NCBI GenBank assembly: GCA_016213645.1
Contig: JACQZY010000007.1
Coordinates: forward strand, 124,001 to 188,000
Reading direction: 5' to 3'
From: Actinomycetota bacterium
Lineage (GTDB): Bacteria; Actinomycetota; Thermoleophilia; Solirubrobacterales; JACPNS01
Length of the DNA stretch: 64,000 nt
A model generated the notes under the pieces. That model ran no database searches and was not told where the DNA came from. It saw nothing but the letters and a program-made list of their open reading frames with translations. The position numbers and the translations under genes are program-made. Shown piece by piece: positions 1-9,314 of the stretch (positions are counted from its first letter, which is position 1; every line of letters begins with the position of its first letter).

Positions 1-613
1 TGATCTCGAAGTCCACACACCGCTGAGTCGTGTTGCCGGCCGGATCCACGGCGCGCACGCACAGCCGGTGCGATCCGTTGGCGAGCGAAGTGCCTGTGAA
101 TTTTTCGTCACACCGGACAAATGGCGAGGCGTCGTAGCTACACGACGCTGTTCCACCGTCGACCGAGAAGTTGAGCGTGGGAATCGGGTCGATGTAAACC
201 TCGGCGGCGTGCGGTTCGACGATCGTCACGACCGGCGGGACGGTGTCCACGTAAAAGCCGTATCCCGGCGCGAACCCCTGATTCACGCCGTCCGACGCGA
301 TGACGTTCAGCGAATGCGAGCCGTCGGCAAGATCAACCGGAGCCGTCCACGGAGCTTCGCACGGCAAAAATGCCGCACCGTCCAGGCTGCATGTGAAGGT
401 CACCGGATTCGCGCTGACCGCACCGAACGTGAACACCGGCCGGGAACTCGCCGTGATGTTCGACAAAAATGGATTGATCGTCACGACCGGCGCGGTGTCC
501 GCCAGTGCCGGCGACGACGCCGCAAGCATCGCCACAAACGAAGCGAAGGAAAGCAGCACGGCGAAAAATGCCGCGACCGCAAAGCCGTTGATGCCGAGTC
601 GATTGTCAGTCAC
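1..613 (-). CDS. Secreted Ig-like/cell-surface repeat protein, C-terminus beyond window
   Basis: This frame is open from a GTG at 613 to the window edge (204 codons), so only the N-terminal part is seen. It begins VTDNRLGINGFAVAAFF, a signal-peptide-like hydrophobic stretch ending around ALADT. Two Ig-like modules follow, with paired Cys and the motifs CSLDGAAFLPCEAPW and LADGSHSLNVIASD. A second module contains CSYDASPFVRC and ANGSHRLCVRAVDPAGN. This cadherin/Ig-like pattern is common in very long secreted proteins of Thermoleophilia. GGAAGAGAG lies about 6 nt before the GTG and supports this start. The position downstream of rplU-rpmA is where many bacteria carry obgE, which is not seen here. 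Function is unknown; surface adhesion or a structural role is inference. Confidence 0.8.
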   Translation of the reverse strand, partial: MTDNRLGINGFAVAAFFAVLLSFASFVAMLAASSPALADTAPVVTINPFLSNITASSRPVFTFGAVSANPVTFTCSLDGAAFLPCEAPWTAPVDLADGSHSLNVIASDGVNQGFAPGYGFYVDTVPPVVTIVEPHAAEVYIDPIPTLNFSVDGGTASCSYDASPFVRCDEKFTGTSLANGSHRLCVRAVDPAGNTTQRCVDFEI

Positions 614-724
614 TTATCTCTCTTCCGCGGTCAGCGTGCCGAGCGCCGGCCAGCGTGTTCGTCCAGCGTATTCGGTCCGGCGTTATTCGCCAGCTTAAAG
701 ACCGCCCGCGAGCGACGCGGCGTC

Positions 725-979
725 CTAGGACGCTTCGTTGACGCTGATTACGCGTCCACGACGGCCGGTCGAGAAGTCGACCACGCCCGGGCGGGCGGCG
801 AAGATCGTGTGATCGCGGCCGATGCCTGTGCCCTCGCCGGGCTTGAAAACCGTGCCGCGCTGGCGCACGATGATCTCGCCGCCTGTGACGGACTGGCCCG
901 CGAAGACCTTTACGCCGAGGCGCTTGGCGTTTGAGTCGCGACCGTTCTTGCTGGATCCAAGACCTTTCTTATGTGCCAT
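725..979 (-). CDS. rpmA: 50S ribosomal protein L27
   Basis: An 84-residue protein starting [16 protein letters not shown], the highly conserved L27 N-terminus, which in the assembled ribosome reaches toward the peptidyl transferase centre. The start at 979 is fixed by that motif and by a GAGGAG ribosome binding site overlapping the end of rplU, 7 nt upstream. The frame stays open further upstream, but that extension is Arg/Pro-rich shadow of rplU. There is no N-terminal extension of the kind cleaved in Firmicutes. It follows rplU by 4 bp, so the two are almost certainly co-transcribed and translationally coupled. Confidence 0.97.
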   Translation of the reverse strand: MAHKKGLGSSKNGRDSNAKRLGVKVFAGQSVTGGEIIVRQRGTVFKPGEGTGIGRDHTIFAARPGVVDFSTGRRGRVISVNEAS

Positions 980-983
980 GTGG

Positions 984-1418
984 CTACTCCTCGTCCTTCT
1001 TGGCGGCGGGCTTCTTGGCTTCAGGCGTGGCCTCCGCGGCGGGCTTGGCCTCGGACTTCTCGGCCTTGGCCGCAGCCGGCTTCGCCGCGGCGGCGGCACC
1101 GCCGCCGGTGATCTTTGTGACCTCCAGGCGCGTCAGCTCCTGGCGGTGACCGGCGGCGCGCTTGTAACCGCGCTTCGGCTTGAACTTGAATACGCGAAGC
1201 TTCTCGCCGCGCTCGTGCCCCTTGACGGTGGCCTCCACCTTCACCTTCTCAAGCCCCTTGGCGTCCAGGACCACGTCCTTGCCGCGCAGCATCAGCGGAC
1301 GAAGGCTCACCTTCGCGCCTTCCTTCTCGGCGATGCGGTCAACGAGGATCACGTCGCCCTCGGCGACGCGGTGCTGGTTTCCGCCGACTTCAACAACTGC
1401 GTAGGTCTGTGTGGCCAT
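984..1418 (-). CDS. rplU: 50S ribosomal protein L21 with Ala/Lys-rich tail
   Basis: A 144-residue protein. The first ~100 residues are standard L21 (start [18 protein letters not shown], conserved [13 protein letters not shown] near the end of the domain). After residue ~105 comes a low-complexity tail rich in Ala, Lys, Pro and Glu, which most L21 proteins of about 100 aa lack. L21 binds 23S rRNA and needs L20 for assembly. The gene sits 8 bp after rng and 4 bp before rpmA, the usual rng/rne-rplU-rpmA order of actinobacteria. The tail resembles basic/acidic low-complexity extensions in other GC-rich lineages; its role is unknown. Confidence 0.96.
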   Translation of the reverse strand: MATQTYAVVEVGGNQHRVAEGDVILVDRIAEKEGAKVSLRPLMLRGKDVVLDAKGLEKVKVEATVKGHERGEKLRVFKFKPKRGYKRAAGHRQELTRLEVTKITGGGAAAAAKPAAAKAEKSEAKPAAEATPEAKKPAAKKDEE

Positions 1419-1426
1419 GGTGTTTT

Positions 1427-3538
1427 CTACTCAGAGCTTTCTGCGGTACCGGCGCCCTGCGGGTTGTCTGATCCCTGCTGGCGGCCGGACCTTGTTGTGC
1501 TTGTGGAGCTTGCTTTTGAATCTGAATCGGACGCCTCGGCACCGGAAGCATCGGCGTCCGATGACTTGTCCTCACCGGCGCCGGCAGCATCGCTTTTAGC
1601 GCGCGTACGGCCGCGTCCACCACGGCTGCCGCGACGACGCGGACCGCGTGAAGCCGGAGATTCTACCGCGTCGGTGTCCGAGTCTTCCGATTCCGTCCCG
1701 GCAGCAGCTTTTCCGCCGCCCGCGGGCGTGCCGCCGTTGGTGGAACGGGCCTTCGCCGTGGACCGCTTTGCGCCGCCCCCGGCCTTCGCGTCCTCCGCGA
1801 TCACGGCACGAGCGATGTTGCGCTCGACGTCCTCGATCCGCACCAAAACCTTCTTACCGATGCGGTCCAACGCACCCTCGATCGAAATGATGTAGTGATC
1901 GAGCTTTGCGACTGCGGCGTTCTCCTCGTACATGTGAGGTTCCACGACCCGCACCATCACCTCGTCGCCAATCTGGAACGGAAGCGCGCGCTCTTCAACC
2001 TTCTTGCGCGTGCCTTCGAACGAGATCTCGAAGTGATCCAGCGGCAGACCTTCGCCACCCTCGAAGAAAATCGCCTTGCCGCTCGTGGCCTCCAGGTGGG
2101 CGATCGACTCGCCCGGGCCGTGCAGCAGCGCCGCGGCCACGCGTGGGTGGCACTTGACCAGGTACGCCTCGGGCTTTGTATTGTCGGCCACGTACTCGCG
2201 CAAATGCCGCTCCACGTGTACCGCGACGGTGTCCTCACTGAGCACAACGCCTTCGCCGTCGCAAAGCGGGCAGCGTTTGGTCATGATCTCGCGCACGCCG
2301 TCGGTGACGTTCTGGCGCGTCATTTCAACCAGACCCAGCGGTGAGATCTCTACCACGTGAGTCTTGGTGCGGTCCTCGTCGAGCGCCTTGCGCATCGTCT
2401 TGAGCACGGCGTCGCGGTTGCTGGCGCGGGCCATGTCGATGAAGTCGATCACGATGATCCCGCCGATATCGCGCAGACGGATCTGCCTGACCGCCTCGTC
2501 GGCAGCTTCCAGGTTGGTGTGAGTGATCGTCTCCTCCAGGCCGCGAGCTTTGCCCTTGCCGGTGAAGGAGCCGGTGTTGACGTCGATGATCGTCAGCGCC
2601 TCGGTGTGATCGATCACCAGATAACCACCACTGGGCAGATCGACACGGCGCGAAAGAATCTTCTCGATGTCTTTGTCCACGCCGTACCGGTCGAACAGGT
2701 CTTTTTTCGGATCGACGTAGTGCACGACGCGCTCCGCGAGATCCGGCGCGGTCCAGCCCAGAAACGACCTGACGCGCTCAAACTGCTGCTCGTCGTCGAT
2801 CAGCGCCTCCTGCAATTCGTCACTGAAAACGTCGCGGATCACGCGGATCGAGAGGTCGGCCTCCTGGAAGATCATGCTCGGCGCGGCCGCGTCCTTCGCG
2901 CGGCGTTCGAGCACCTCGTGAAGCTTGTGCAGATACAGCAGTTCGCGCTCGAAGTCCTTGCGCTTTCCGCCGCGCGCGGCGGTGCGGATGATCGCTCCGC
3001 CCCCGCCGAGATCCAGGTCGCGCGTTTCACGGCGCAGACGGATGCGCTCGCGGTCCTCCAGGCGGCGTGAGAATCCGACGCCTTCGCCGGTAGGCACGTA
3101 GACCATGTAGCGACCGGGAATCGCCAACTGCATCGTGAGTCGCGCGCCTTTTGTCTTGAGTGGGTCCTTGGTCACCTGCACCACGACCTCCTGGCCGCCC
3201 TTCAGCAGATCCGTGATGCGGACGCCACGGCCGGTGCCGCGCTTGGCGACCTGCTTGCCGTCGACGACGATGTCGTCAACGTGAAGGAAACCGTTCTTTT
3301 CATAGCCGATGTCCACGAACGCGGCCTCTAGACCAGCGACCACGTTCTCCACCTTGGCCTTGTACACGTTGCCCACGATCGAGCGGTCGCCGCGGCGCTC
3401 CAGGTAGAGCTCGGCGGTGCGCCACTTCGTGTTTTCTTTGCCGGTGCGGATGCCCGGCGGCGTCGGCGATCCGTCCGCCTCGAGCATCGCCACGCGAGTC
3501 TCATTGCGGTCGGCGCTGACCAATACCTGCTTTTTCAA
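1427..3538 (-). CDS. rng: Ribonuclease E/G family endoribonuclease
   Basis: A 703-residue RNase E/G. It initiates at TTG (MKKQVLVSADRNETRVAML), 6 nt after a GAGGT ribosome binding site; rodA ends just upstream. The S1 RNA-binding insertion covers roughly residues 40-140. The DNase I-like catalytic part has the two expected Mg-binding aspartates, D319 (IIDVNTGS) and D365 (IVIDFIDM). The Zn-link CPLC (C423, C426) that joins protomers is intact. From about residue 585 the protein becomes an Ala/Gly/Ser/Lys low-complexity tail with basic clusters (RGPRRRGSRGGRGRTR), like the disordered scaffold of actinobacterial RNase E. It acts in mRNA decay and rRNA maturation. Whether it should be named rne or rng cannot be decided from sequence alone. 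Confidence 0.93.
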   Translation of the reverse strand: MKKQVLVSADRNETRVAMLEADGSPTPPGIRTGKENTKWRTAELYLERRGDRSIVGNVYKAKVENVVAGLEAAFVDIGYEKNGFLHVDDIVVDGKQVAKRGTGRGVRITDLLKGGQEVVVQVTKDPLKTKGARLTMQLAIPGRYMVYVPTGEGVGFSRRLEDRERIRLRRETRDLDLGGGGAIIRTAARGGKRKDFERELLYLHKLHEVLERRAKDAAAPSMIFQEADLSIRVIRDVFSDELQEALIDDEQQFERVRSFLGWTAPDLAERVVHYVDPKKDLFDRYGVDKDIEKILSRRVDLPSGGYLVIDHTEALTIIDVNTGSFTGKGKARGLEETITHTNLEAADEAVRQIRLRDIGGIIVIDFIDMARASNRDAVLKTMRKALDEDRTKTHVVEISPLGLVEMTRQNVTDGVREIMTKRCPLCDGEGVVLSEDTVAVHVERHLREYVADNTKPEAYLVKCHPRVAAALLHGPGESIAHLEATSGKAIFFEGGEGLPLDHFEISFEGTRKKVEERALPFQIGDEVMVRVVEPHMYEENAAVAKLDHYIISIEGALDRIGKKVLVRIEDVERNIARAVIAEDAKAGGGAKRSTAKARSTNGGTPAGGGKAAAGTESEDSDTDAVESPASRGPRRRGSRGGRGRTRAKSDAAGAGEDKSSDADASGAEASDSDSKASSTSTTRSGRQQGSDNPQGAGTAESSE

Positions 3539-3546
3539 TTTTTACC

Positions 3547-4767
3547 TCAGTTCAGGGGATTACCGGCGATGCGCGGGCCGCGCGAATGTACCGCTACGGA
3601 CTGCAACAGGCCGAGCGCGATGAACGTCACCACCAATGACGCCCCGCCATAACTGAGCAGCGGCAGCGTCACACCGGTGATCGGCATGATGCCGATGTTC
3701 ATCCCGACGTTTACGAATACTTGAAACATCAAAATCGCCACGACTCCCGCGGCGATCAGCGAGCCGAACTGATCGCGCGCGCTCGCCATGATGCGAAGCG
3801 CACGCCACAGCAACAGCGCGTACAGCGTCAGCACCAGTGCGGCGCCGGCGAACCCATAGGTTTCGCCGACCACCGCGAACACGAAGTCCGTGTGGTGCTC
3901 GGGTAGGAAGTTCAGTTGAGTCTGGGTGGCGTGATCGACCGTACGGCCGGTTCGCTGGCCCGAGCCGATCGCGATCTGCGCCTGGGCCTGCTGATAGCCC
4001 TGACCCGACGGGTCCTCGTTGGGGTGCAGAAAGGCGGTCAGCCGGTCAACCTGGTAGGGCTTCAAGACGTTGACGCCGGCCGCCGGTGCCGCCCACAGCA
4101 CCAGGGTTCCGAGCAACGCCACCACAGTCGCGATCGCCGCCATGTGCTGCCACGGCACGCCTGCCACGAACAACAAAGTGATCGTGATCGCGCCGTAGAC
4201 CAGCGCCGTCCCGAGGTCCGGCTGAAGGAAGATCAGGGCCGCGGGCGCGGCCGCAAGCGCAAGTACGCCAAGCGTCAGGCGCATCGCGTCGCGATCACGC
4301 ACGCGTTCCACGATAAACGCGGCGAGCACGGCGATGATCAGCACCTTGCCGAGCTCCGACGGCTGGATCTGGAAGAAACCGACGTCGATCCAGCGGCGCG
4401 AGCCGCGCGCCGCGCTGCCGACCACCAGCACCAGCAGGATCGAGCCGATCAGGAACGCATAGATCTGGCTGCGCCACTCGCGTAGGTGGGCGTAATCGAA
4501 GCGCGCGAGCAGGCCCATCAGCACCAATCCGACGGACGCGAACACCCCTTGTCGCAACAGGTAATAGTCCGGCGAGCCCGGAATGTCGTCTCGCGTGGCT
4601 CCGTGCAGCACGATCAGGCTGAAAACGATCAGCCCGACGGCCGCGCCCACCAGCGGCCAGTCGAAGCCGCGCACCGCCGAAGCGGCAAAATCATCGCGAA
4701 AGCGCTTGACACCGGCGGCGACACCGGTTGGATCAAGAGTTTGTGCGGGAATTTCGGCGGTTGGCAT
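3547..4767 (-). CDS. rodA: Rod-shape SEDS glycosyltransferase RodA
   Basis: A 406-residue polytopic membrane protein of the SEDS (FtsW/RodA/SpoVE) family with about ten membrane segments. Recognisable blocks are QPSELGKVLIIAVLAAF, FLQPDLGTALVYG and the C-terminal GVTLPLLSYGGASLVV. SEDS proteins polymerise lipid II glycan strands with a class B PBP partner. That partner, mrdA, lies immediately upstream on the same strand, 34 bp away. An AGAGGTAA site precedes the ATG at 4767. The choice of RodA over FtsW rests on the mre/mrdA neighbourhood. Confidence 0.93.
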   Translation of the reverse strand: MPTAEIPAQTLDPTGVAAGVKRFRDDFAASAVRGFDWPLVGAAVGLIVFSLIVLHGATRDDIPGSPDYYLLRQGVFASVGLVLMGLLARFDYAHLREWRSQIYAFLIGSILLVLVVGSAARGSRRWIDVGFFQIQPSELGKVLIIAVLAAFIVERVRDRDAMRLTLGVLALAAAPAALIFLQPDLGTALVYGAITITLLFVAGVPWQHMAAIATVVALLGTLVLWAAPAAGVNVLKPYQVDRLTAFLHPNEDPSGQGYQQAQAQIAIGSGQRTGRTVDHATQTQLNFLPEHHTDFVFAVVGETYGFAGAALVLTLYALLLWRALRIMASARDQFGSLIAAGVVAILMFQVFVNVGMNIGIMPITGVTLPLLSYGGASLVVTFIALGLLQSVAVHSRGPRIAGNPLN

Positions 4768-4801
4768 GCTTACCTCTGGTTTCGGGCTTCCGTCAGCGGC
4801 C

Positions 4802-6751
4802 CTAGAACGATCGTGACTTTCCGCGCACGAACTGCTGCTTGCCCTTGACGCCGAGCAGTTTGGCGAGAATCAATCGTGCCGCCGGAGCGGCCGTTTCGGC
4901 TCCAAATCCACCCTGCTCGACTGTTACCGCCACAACATAGCGCGGGTTGGGGTATGGAGCCAGGGCGACGTACCAGGACTGGTCCCGCTGGCCGACGCGT
5001 TCCACCGTGCCGGTCTTGCCCGCGACCTTGCGCGGAAAACCGGCGAACACGTCCGCCGAGGTACCACCCGGCAGATTGGCCGCGGCGTAGAGCCCATCGA
5101 GGATCGACTTGCGGTATCGCGGATTGATGTTCACGCGCCGCCTGGCGGGCTGGTCGATGTCCTGAATCACCTGGCCGGTGGCGTTGTCGATGCGCAGTCC
5201 CAGATGGGGACGCACGACGTAGCCGCCGTTGGCGATGGCGGCATACGCGACCGCCATTTGCAACGGGTTTGTCTGTAGGTCGCCCTGGCCGATCGCGAGC
5301 TGAACGTTATGGCCAAGCGTCCACGGTTCCGGGCGATACGGATCGCCTTTGAGCTTTCGGCGCTGCTCGTTGCGCCACTGAGGAGTAGGCACCAGTCCCT
5401 CGGCCGCACCCGGCAGGTCGATTCCGGGCTGGCGACCGACTCCCAGGCGAGTAGCCCATTTCTGAATGATGTTTCCGCCCTTCAGTCCCGCACGCTGTCC
5501 GAGCGTGTAGAAGTAGACGTCGGACGACACCTTCAGTGCCGATGCCAAATCGACGGGTCCGTAGGCGAACTCACCGGCGTTCTCAAATGTCTGATTGCCG
5601 ACCTTCATCTTGCCGCCGTCCACGATCACGGTTCCCGGCGTGCTGATTCCGCTCTCTAGGCAGGCGACGGCCGTGATCGGTTTGAAGGTGGAGCCGGCCG
5701 GGTACAACGCCGCAATCGCGCGGTTGGTCAGCGGCGCGCCGTTGGACTTGCTGGTGAGTTGCCTGTAGGTGGAGCGCTTGAGCACCCCGGTGTAGACGTC
5801 CGGGTCAAACGTGGGAAAGCTGCCCATACCGCGAATCGCTCCATCGCGCACGTCCATCGCCACGAACGCGCCGCCGTGCACGCTGTAGCCACCGGCGGCC
5901 AGACGCAGCGCACGCTCGCCCTCCTCCTGCACGCCGAGATCCAGCGTCAGTCGCAGGCTGTCGCCGGTGCGCGGCTTGACGCCCGGCAACTGGCCGCGCT
6001 GACGGTCGGCCACGTCCACCTGGATGCGTTGGGTGCCGCTGCGGCCGCGCAGGTAGCGGTCGTACGTGAGCTCCAGCCCGTCCTGGCCGACTCGGTCGCT
6101 CTGCTTGGCGCCCTCGAAGTCGCCGCTTTTGAGCTGATCGCCGCTGACCTCGCGCACGTAGCCAAAGAGGTGGGCGCCGATATTGCCGTGGGGGTAATCG
6201 CGTTCGAAGGTCTGAGTCACCGAAACGCCGGGAAAGTCCGACTGGCGCTCGCGAATCGCGACCACGCTCTTGTAGCTCACGTCGATCGCCGCCGTGGGAT
6301 TGGCGAAGGGGATTTCCTCAAGCGAATCCTCGATGCGACGCTTGATGTCGCCGCGTGGCTCACCGAGCACGCTCGAAAGGCGCGTGAGCACCGGCGCGAA
6401 GCCGCCGTCTGAAACCACAAGGTTGTGCTTCTTGCCGACGTAGATGCCCCAGCGGCGACGGTCCACCTGCACCTGCCAGGAGCCGCGGTTGTGTACCAGC
6501 GTGAAACCGTTGCGATCGCGGATCTCGCCACGCGGCGCCTCCACGCGGATGTCGCGTACGCGATTGCTGTTGGCCTCTGCCAGATAGCGGTCGCCGCTGA
6601 GCACCTGCAGGAACCACAGCCGGAAGAACACAATCGCAAACAGCGCCAGCGCGATCGTGCCCAGCAGCGCGATGCGCAGCGAGGCCTGCGAGGTCAATCC
6701 CTGCGAACCGGCGTCGGGCAGTCGGTAGAAGGACGTGCGGCGGCCGCTCAC
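4802..6751 (-). CDS. mrdA: Penicillin-binding protein 2 (class B transpeptidase)
   Basis: The GTG at 6751 was chosen as the start because it overlaps the mreD stop (GTGA) and puts the membrane anchor at residues ~24-46. The open frame continues upstream only through mreD sequence. The product is 649 residues: a short cytoplasmic N-terminus, one TM segment, a PBP dimerisation region (EAPRGEIRDRNG, ~75-90) and a transpeptidase domain. Active-site motifs are visible: STFK (S354-K357), SSD (409-411, in the SxN position) and KTGT (579-582). The SxN Asn is replaced by Asp, which also occurs in other PBPs. It cross-links peptidoglycan for elongation together with RodA. Confidence 0.94.
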   Translation of the reverse strand: MSGRRTSFYRLPDAGSQGLTSQASLRIALLGTIALALFAIVFFRLWFLQVLSGDRYLAEANSNRVRDIRVEAPRGEIRDRNGFTLVHNRGSWQVQVDRRRWGIYVGKKHNLVVSDGGFAPVLTRLSSVLGEPRGDIKRRIEDSLEEIPFANPTAAIDVSYKSVVAIRERQSDFPGVSVTQTFERDYPHGNIGAHLFGYVREVSGDQLKSGDFEGAKQSDRVGQDGLELTYDRYLRGRSGTQRIQVDVADRQRGQLPGVKPRTGDSLRLTLDLGVQEEGERALRLAAGGYSVHGGAFVAMDVRDGAIRGMGSFPTFDPDVYTGVLKRSTYRQLTSKSNGAPLTNRAIAALYPAGSTFKPITAVACLESGISTPGTVIVDGGKMKVGNQTFENAGEFAYGPVDLASALKVSSDVYFYTLGQRAGLKGGNIIQKWATRLGVGRQPGIDLPGAAEGLVPTPQWRNEQRRKLKGDPYRPEPWTLGHNVQLAIGQGDLQTNPLQMAVAYAAIANGGYVVRPHLGLRIDNATGQVIQDIDQPARRRVNINPRYRKSILDGLYAAANLPGGTSADVFAGFPRKVAGKTGTVERVGQRDQSWYVALAPYPNPRYVVAVTVEQGGFGAETAAPAARLILAKLLGVKGKQQFVRGKSRSF

Positions 6752-7374
6752 CGATGCCTCCGGCGGCGGTTTGTGATGCGGCGGCCCCGGCTGCGTTGGT
6801 TGATCGTGGGTTTCTCCAGCACACTGGTGGGGGCCAGCACCGCACGGCGGCGTCGAATCATCGGGTCGCCGCGGCCCAGTCCGGGCATCATCGCCCAGCG
6901 CGCCAGCCGGAAGACCGGCGCCGCCAGCAGCGCGCCATAAGCGCCAGACCACAGCGTCTGCCACAACAACGGCCAGAGCCGCGGCGCCGGCAGTCCCAGC
7001 GAAAATTGCACGACGGCGAAGCCCAGCGCGAAGTACACGCCCGCGGCAGCGCCGATCGCCGGATTGGTGACCGGGTGAACGGGATCGCGCAGCTCACGCA
7101 GACGACCGGCCGCGTATCCGCCAATCGTCAGCAGCAACGAGGAGACGCCCATCGTTTGCAGCAGGATCAAATCGATCATGAAGCCCGCGGTAAAACCGGC
7201 GGCCGCGCCCGCGGTGCTACCCGCCAACAGGCCGATCATCGCCACCAGCACAGGGGTGAGATCGGGCACCACGCCGAAAGGGCGAAACTGCGTCACCACG
7301 GCAAGCTGAAAGATCACCGTTCCCACCACCACCGCACTGGTGCGCAGCAACGCGCTTGTCGCCTCGGGTGTCAC
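6748..7374 (-). CDS. mreD: Rod shape-determining membrane protein MreD
   Basis: A 208-residue protein with five to six hydrophobic segments in the first ~165 residues and an Arg-rich C-terminus. It has no strong catalytic motif, as is usual for MreD. Assignment rests on topology, on the segment GFMIDLILLQTMGVSSLLL, and above all on the mreB-mreC-mreD-mrdA-rodA order. The GTG start at 7374 shares one base with the mreC TAG stop, and the end overlaps the mrdA start, so the three genes are translationally coupled. MreD is thought to stabilise or inhibit the MreC-PBP2 interaction in the elongasome. Confidence 0.88.
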   Translation of the reverse strand: MTPEATSALLRTSAVVVGTVIFQLAVVTQFRPFGVVPDLTPVLVAMIGLLAGSTAGAAAGFTAGFMIDLILLQTMGVSSLLLTIGGYAAGRLRELRDPVHPVTNPAIGAAAGVYFALGFAVVQFSLGLPAPRLWPLLWQTLWSGAYGALLAAPVFRLARWAMMPGLGRGDPMIRRRRAVLAPTSVLEKPTINQRSRGRRITNRRRRHR

Positions 7375-8249
7375 TACTGCTTCCCTCTCGTCAACACTTC
7401 GACGATCCGAAGGTCGCGCATGTCGGCGAATGGAGTCAGGTGCACGCGGCCGTAAAGTTGTCGCTCCTCCAGATCGACCTTGCTCACCGAACCGATCGGG
7501 ATGCCCGCCGGGAAAAGCGATTTCACGAGCGCCGGATCGCTGACCGTGCCGGAGGTCACCACCATGTTCCCGACGCGAATCGTGCCGCGCTGGCGAATGT
7601 AGGAAAGTTGAAGATCTTCGGCGCCGACCTCTCCGCCGGACCCGGTCTGCACGATGCCAAGGATGTTCTTGCCGGAAACAACCGCCCCGACGCCGCTGGA
7701 CGAGTCCGTCAGCAGCGTGACCTGCGCGGCGTGTCCGGAAACGCTTGTCACCTTGCCCGCAAGCGCGCCGTCGGCGATCACCGGTTGATTGACGCGGACC
7801 CCCGCGGAGCTGCCCTTGTCAATCGTGACCCGCGCGAACCAGTCGGTCGGCGAACGCACGATCACACGCGCCACCACGGGCGAGCGACCGCCGGGAAAGC
7901 GGTCGGACTCGTTGAAGCCGACCAGCGCGCGAAGCTTTTTGTTCTCGCTGTCGGCCTGCTGTAGCCGAGCCGCTTGAATGCGGGCGTCGGTCAGCTGTCG
8001 CTTGAGCTTTTTGTTCTCGGACTTTGCGTCGAACGAGTCTCCGACCCAGTTCACCAGGTCGCGCGCGGGCTTGATCGCACCGCTGGCGAGATCCTGCAGC
8101 GGCGATAGCACTTCCATCGCACCACGCTGAATCGAATGCAGCGCCCCCGAGGCGGCCTCGTTGAAATAGGCCGTCAGCAGGGCTATGGAAACGACTATCA
8201 GTCCGAGCGCGGTAAAGCGCCTACGGCGAATCTGCTTTCGATTGGGCAA
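7374..8249 (-). CDS. mreC: Rod shape-determining protein MreC
   Basis: A 291-residue protein with the MreC layout: a short basic N-terminus, one membrane anchor (~14-32), a coiled-coil stretch (~70-105, SENKKLKRQLTDARIQAARL) and a periplasmic-type beta domain with ARVIVRSPTDWFARVTIDKG and VTLLTDSSSGVGAVV. It begins at TTG (MPNRKQIRRRRF) and has no obvious Shine-Dalgarno sequence. MreC binds and activates class B PBPs in the elongation complex. It is 24 bp downstream of mreB and overlaps mreD by one base. Confidence 0.93.
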   Translation of the reverse strand: MPNRKQIRRRRFTALGLIVVSIALLTAYFNEAASGALHSIQRGAMEVLSPLQDLASGAIKPARDLVNWVGDSFDAKSENKKLKRQLTDARIQAARLQQADSENKKLRALVGFNESDRFPGGRSPVVARVIVRSPTDWFARVTIDKGSSAGVRVNQPVIADGALAGKVTSVSGHAAQVTLLTDSSSGVGAVVSGKNILGIVQTGSGGEVGAEDLQLSYIRQRGTIRVGNMVVTSGTVSDPALVKSLFPAGIPIGSVSKVDLEERQLYGRVHLTPFADMRDLRIVEVLTRGKQ

Positions 8250-8273
8250 GGTTTGAAAATCTCCATATCTGGA

Positions 8274-9314
8274 TCACCTGCGCCTGCGCCGCGCCTTGCT
8301 GGTGCGGTGGATCGCCTCGAACTCTTCGAGCGACCGGCCCGATCCGATCGCGACGCACGTCAGCGGCGATTCGGCGAGGTGGGTGGGAATCTGTGTTTCT
8401 TCGCGGAGGCGCTCTGGGAATCCCTTCAGAAGCGAGCCACCGCCCGCAAGCATGATGCCACGGTCCATGATGTCGCTGGCCAGCTCCGGAGGCGTTTGGT
8501 CGAGCGTCACGCGGATTGAATCGATGATTTGGCCAACGGGCTCTTCGAGCGCGCGCTGCACTTCCTCGCTGGTCAGCACGATCGTCTTCGGCAGGCCACT
8601 CACTAGGTCGCGGCCACGAATCTCGGCCTGGACTTCGTCGGGCATTGGATAGGCGGAACCGATCTCCAGCTTGACTTCTTCAGCGGTCTGTTGGCCGATC
8701 ATCAGCTTGTATTCGCGCTTCACGTAGTTGACGATCGCCTCGTCCAGCTCGTCGCCGCCGACGCGGATGGACTGACTGGTGACAATGCCGCCGAGGCTGA
8801 TCACGGCAACCTCGCTGGTGCCGCCGCCGATGTCCACAATCATGCTGCCTGTCGGTTCACTGACCGGCAAACCGGCGCCGATCGCCGCGGCCATTGGCTC
8901 CTCGATCAGGTAGGCCTGGCGGGCGCCGGCGCTCAGACAGGCTTCTTCCACGGCGCGCTTCTCCACACCGGTCACGCCGGAAGGCACGCAGACAACCACG
9001 CGCGGATGCGCCCAGCGCGACTGGTGCACTTTCTGGATGAAATGGCGCAGCATCTGCTCGGTCACGTCGAAGTCGGCGATCACGCCGTCTTTGAGCGGCC
9101 GGATCGCGGTGATCGTGCCGGGGGTGCGTCCGAGCATGCGCTTGGCCTCCACGCCGACGGCGTGAACATCGCCGGTCTGCGAGTCGATCGCCACCACCGA
9201 GGGCTCGCTGAGCACGATGCCACGGCCACGCACGTAGACCAGCGTGTTGGCGGTTCCGAGGTCGACCGCCATATCGCGGCCGCCGAAGCCCGTCATGTAT
9301 GAGAGAAGTCCCAT
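8274..9314 (-). CDS. mreB: Actin-like rod shape protein MreB
   Basis: A 346-residue actin-fold ATPase. The phosphate 1 motif is DMAVDLGTANTLVYV near residue 15. Phosphate 2 is IVDIGGGTSEVAVISLGG near 160, and the adenosine motif is GIMLAGGGSLLKG near 290. The C-terminus is basic (SKARRRRR). It forms membrane-associated filaments that position the elongasome encoded downstream. It is the first gene of the mre operon; the ATG at 9314 has no clear Shine-Dalgarno. The upstream 1 kb lacks genes but is rich in repeats, so the promoter must lie in or next to that region. Confidence 0.96.
   Translation of the reverse strand: MGLLSYMTGFGGRDMAVDLGTANTLVYVRGRGIVLSEPSVVAIDSQTGDVHAVGVEAKRMLGRTPGTITAIRPLKDGVIADFDVTEQMLRHFIQKVHQSRWAHPRVVVCVPSGVTGVEKRAVEEACLSAGARQAYLIEEPMAAAIGAGLPVSEPTGSMIVDIGGGTSEVAVISLGGIVTSQSIRVGGDELDEAIVNYVKREYKLMIGQQTAEEVKLEIGSAYPMPDEVQAEIRGRDLVSGLPKTIVLTSEEVQRALEEPVGQIIDSIRVTLDQTPPELASDIMDRGIMLAGGGSLLKGFPERLREETQIPTHLAESPLTCVAIGSGRSLEEFEAIHRTSKARRRRR

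Noticed and set aside
68-934. 288-codon plus-strand ORF at the left edge
   Set aside because: It lies opposite the secreted Ig-like protein and rpmA; Arg/Asp/His-rich shadow composition.
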